Origin: an uncultured Collinsella sp.
Lineage (GTDB): Bacteria; Actinomycetota; Coriobacteriia; Coriobacteriales; Coriobacteriaceae
Assembly (NCBI GenBank): GCA_902495985.1
Contig: CABUZF010000010.1
Location: forward strand, 1 to 15,430
Direction of reading: 5' to 3'
DNA: 15,430 bases
How positions within the stretch are numbered: position 1 is the first letter of the stretch; each line of letters opens with the position of its first letter. Below, piece after piece: positions 15,285-15,430 of this stretch. The translations under genes were made by a program, and so were the position numbers. Under the pieces are notes generated by a model. The model saw only the letters and a program-made list of their open reading frames with translations. It was not told the DNA's origin and made no database searches.

Positions 15285-15430
15285 ATGGCTCGCGAGGGCA
15301 CTCGTTCTAAGGATTCTGCTAAGCCTGGCATCAAGGAAGTTGCAGCGGTGGCGGGGGTTTCGCCTACTACGGTATCTCGCGTGCTTAATAACCGCGGTTA
15401 TATTAGCCAAGAGACCCGCGATAAGGTCCA
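15285..15430 (+). CDS. LacI-family transcriptional regulator, partial at C-terminus
   Basis: Only 48 codons are present before the window ends. After a short basic leader (MAREGTRSKDSAKPG) the sequence reads IKEVAAVAGVSPTTVSRVLN and then NRGYISQETRDKV. This is the typical LacI/GalR helix-turn-helix and hinge-proximal DNA-binding domain. Such proteins are dimeric or tetrameric repressors that bind a sugar or related ligand through a C-terminal domain, not seen here. The ATG at 15285 follows GGGGAGGG at 15273-15280. It lies just downstream of the split pyruvate formate-lyase genes, but whether it controls them, the KdgT permease or genes further right cannot be judged. Confidence 0.92.
   Translation, partial: MAREGTRSKDSAKPGIKEVAAVAGVSPTTVSRVLNNRGYISQETRDKV

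Overview
The window looks like a chromosomal segment of a GC-rich anaerobic actinobacterium of the class Coriobacteriia, most likely Collinsella or a close relative. This rests on base composition, on anaerobic fermentation genes (pyruvate formate-lyase) beside actinobacterial-style coding, and on many palindromic intergenic elements. It is an inference from style and content; no 16S or other taxonomic marker is present.

Layout, left to right. (1) The 5' part of a Nudix hydrolase leaves the window on the minus strand (1-185). (2) A plus-strand pair encodes a BceAB/MacB-like ABC system: an ATPase (334-1119) and a ten-helix FtsX-type permease with a large external domain (1109-3310), closed by a strong terminator. 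(3) A convergent intergenic stretch (3311-3717) holds two separate palindromic elements and hairpins. (4) A class I DAHP synthase, the first step of aromatic amino acid synthesis, lies on the minus strand (3718-4749) with a recognisable promoter. (5) A 578-bp gap (4750-5327) holds a 13-bp hairpin, a 238-bp MITE-like element with 38-bp terminal inverted repeats, and a 16-bp-stem terminator. (6) A minus-strand, translationally coupled operon runs marR (9547-9996), ABC half-transporter A (7184-9550), ABC half-transporter B (5328-7184). The two half-transporters form an asymmetric heterodimeric exporter of the TM287/288 or LmrCD type. A 15-bp inverted repeat over the marR start is the likely operator. 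(7) On the plus strand are an SDR oxidoreductase (10249-10998) and a KdgT-type 2-keto-3-deoxygluconate permease (11107-12126). (8) After a terminator and a long leader comes a pyruvate formate-lyase core (12593-14644) that stops exactly before the glycyl-radical domain. That domain is encoded by its own small gene (14730-14981). (9) A 122-nt nested palindrome (15010-15131) precedes the start of a LacI-family regulator that runs off the window (15285-15430).

The most interesting system is the split pyruvate formate-lyase. The catalytic double cysteine sits in a 683-residue protein with no radical glycine, and the radical glycine sits in an 83-residue protein. Between them lie a 10-bp perfect palindrome containing an extended -10 sequence, a GC hairpin and a dedicated ribosome binding site. 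The enzyme would therefore have to be assembled in trans, and the radical-bearing subunit could be made, controlled or replaced independently. The standalone subunit resembles E. coli GrcA (YfiD), but here it appears to be obligatory rather than a spare part.

The second theme is the number of unrelated palindromic elements (3413-3533, 3578-3676, 4848-4885, 4968-5205, 15010-15131) in the few intergenic gaps.
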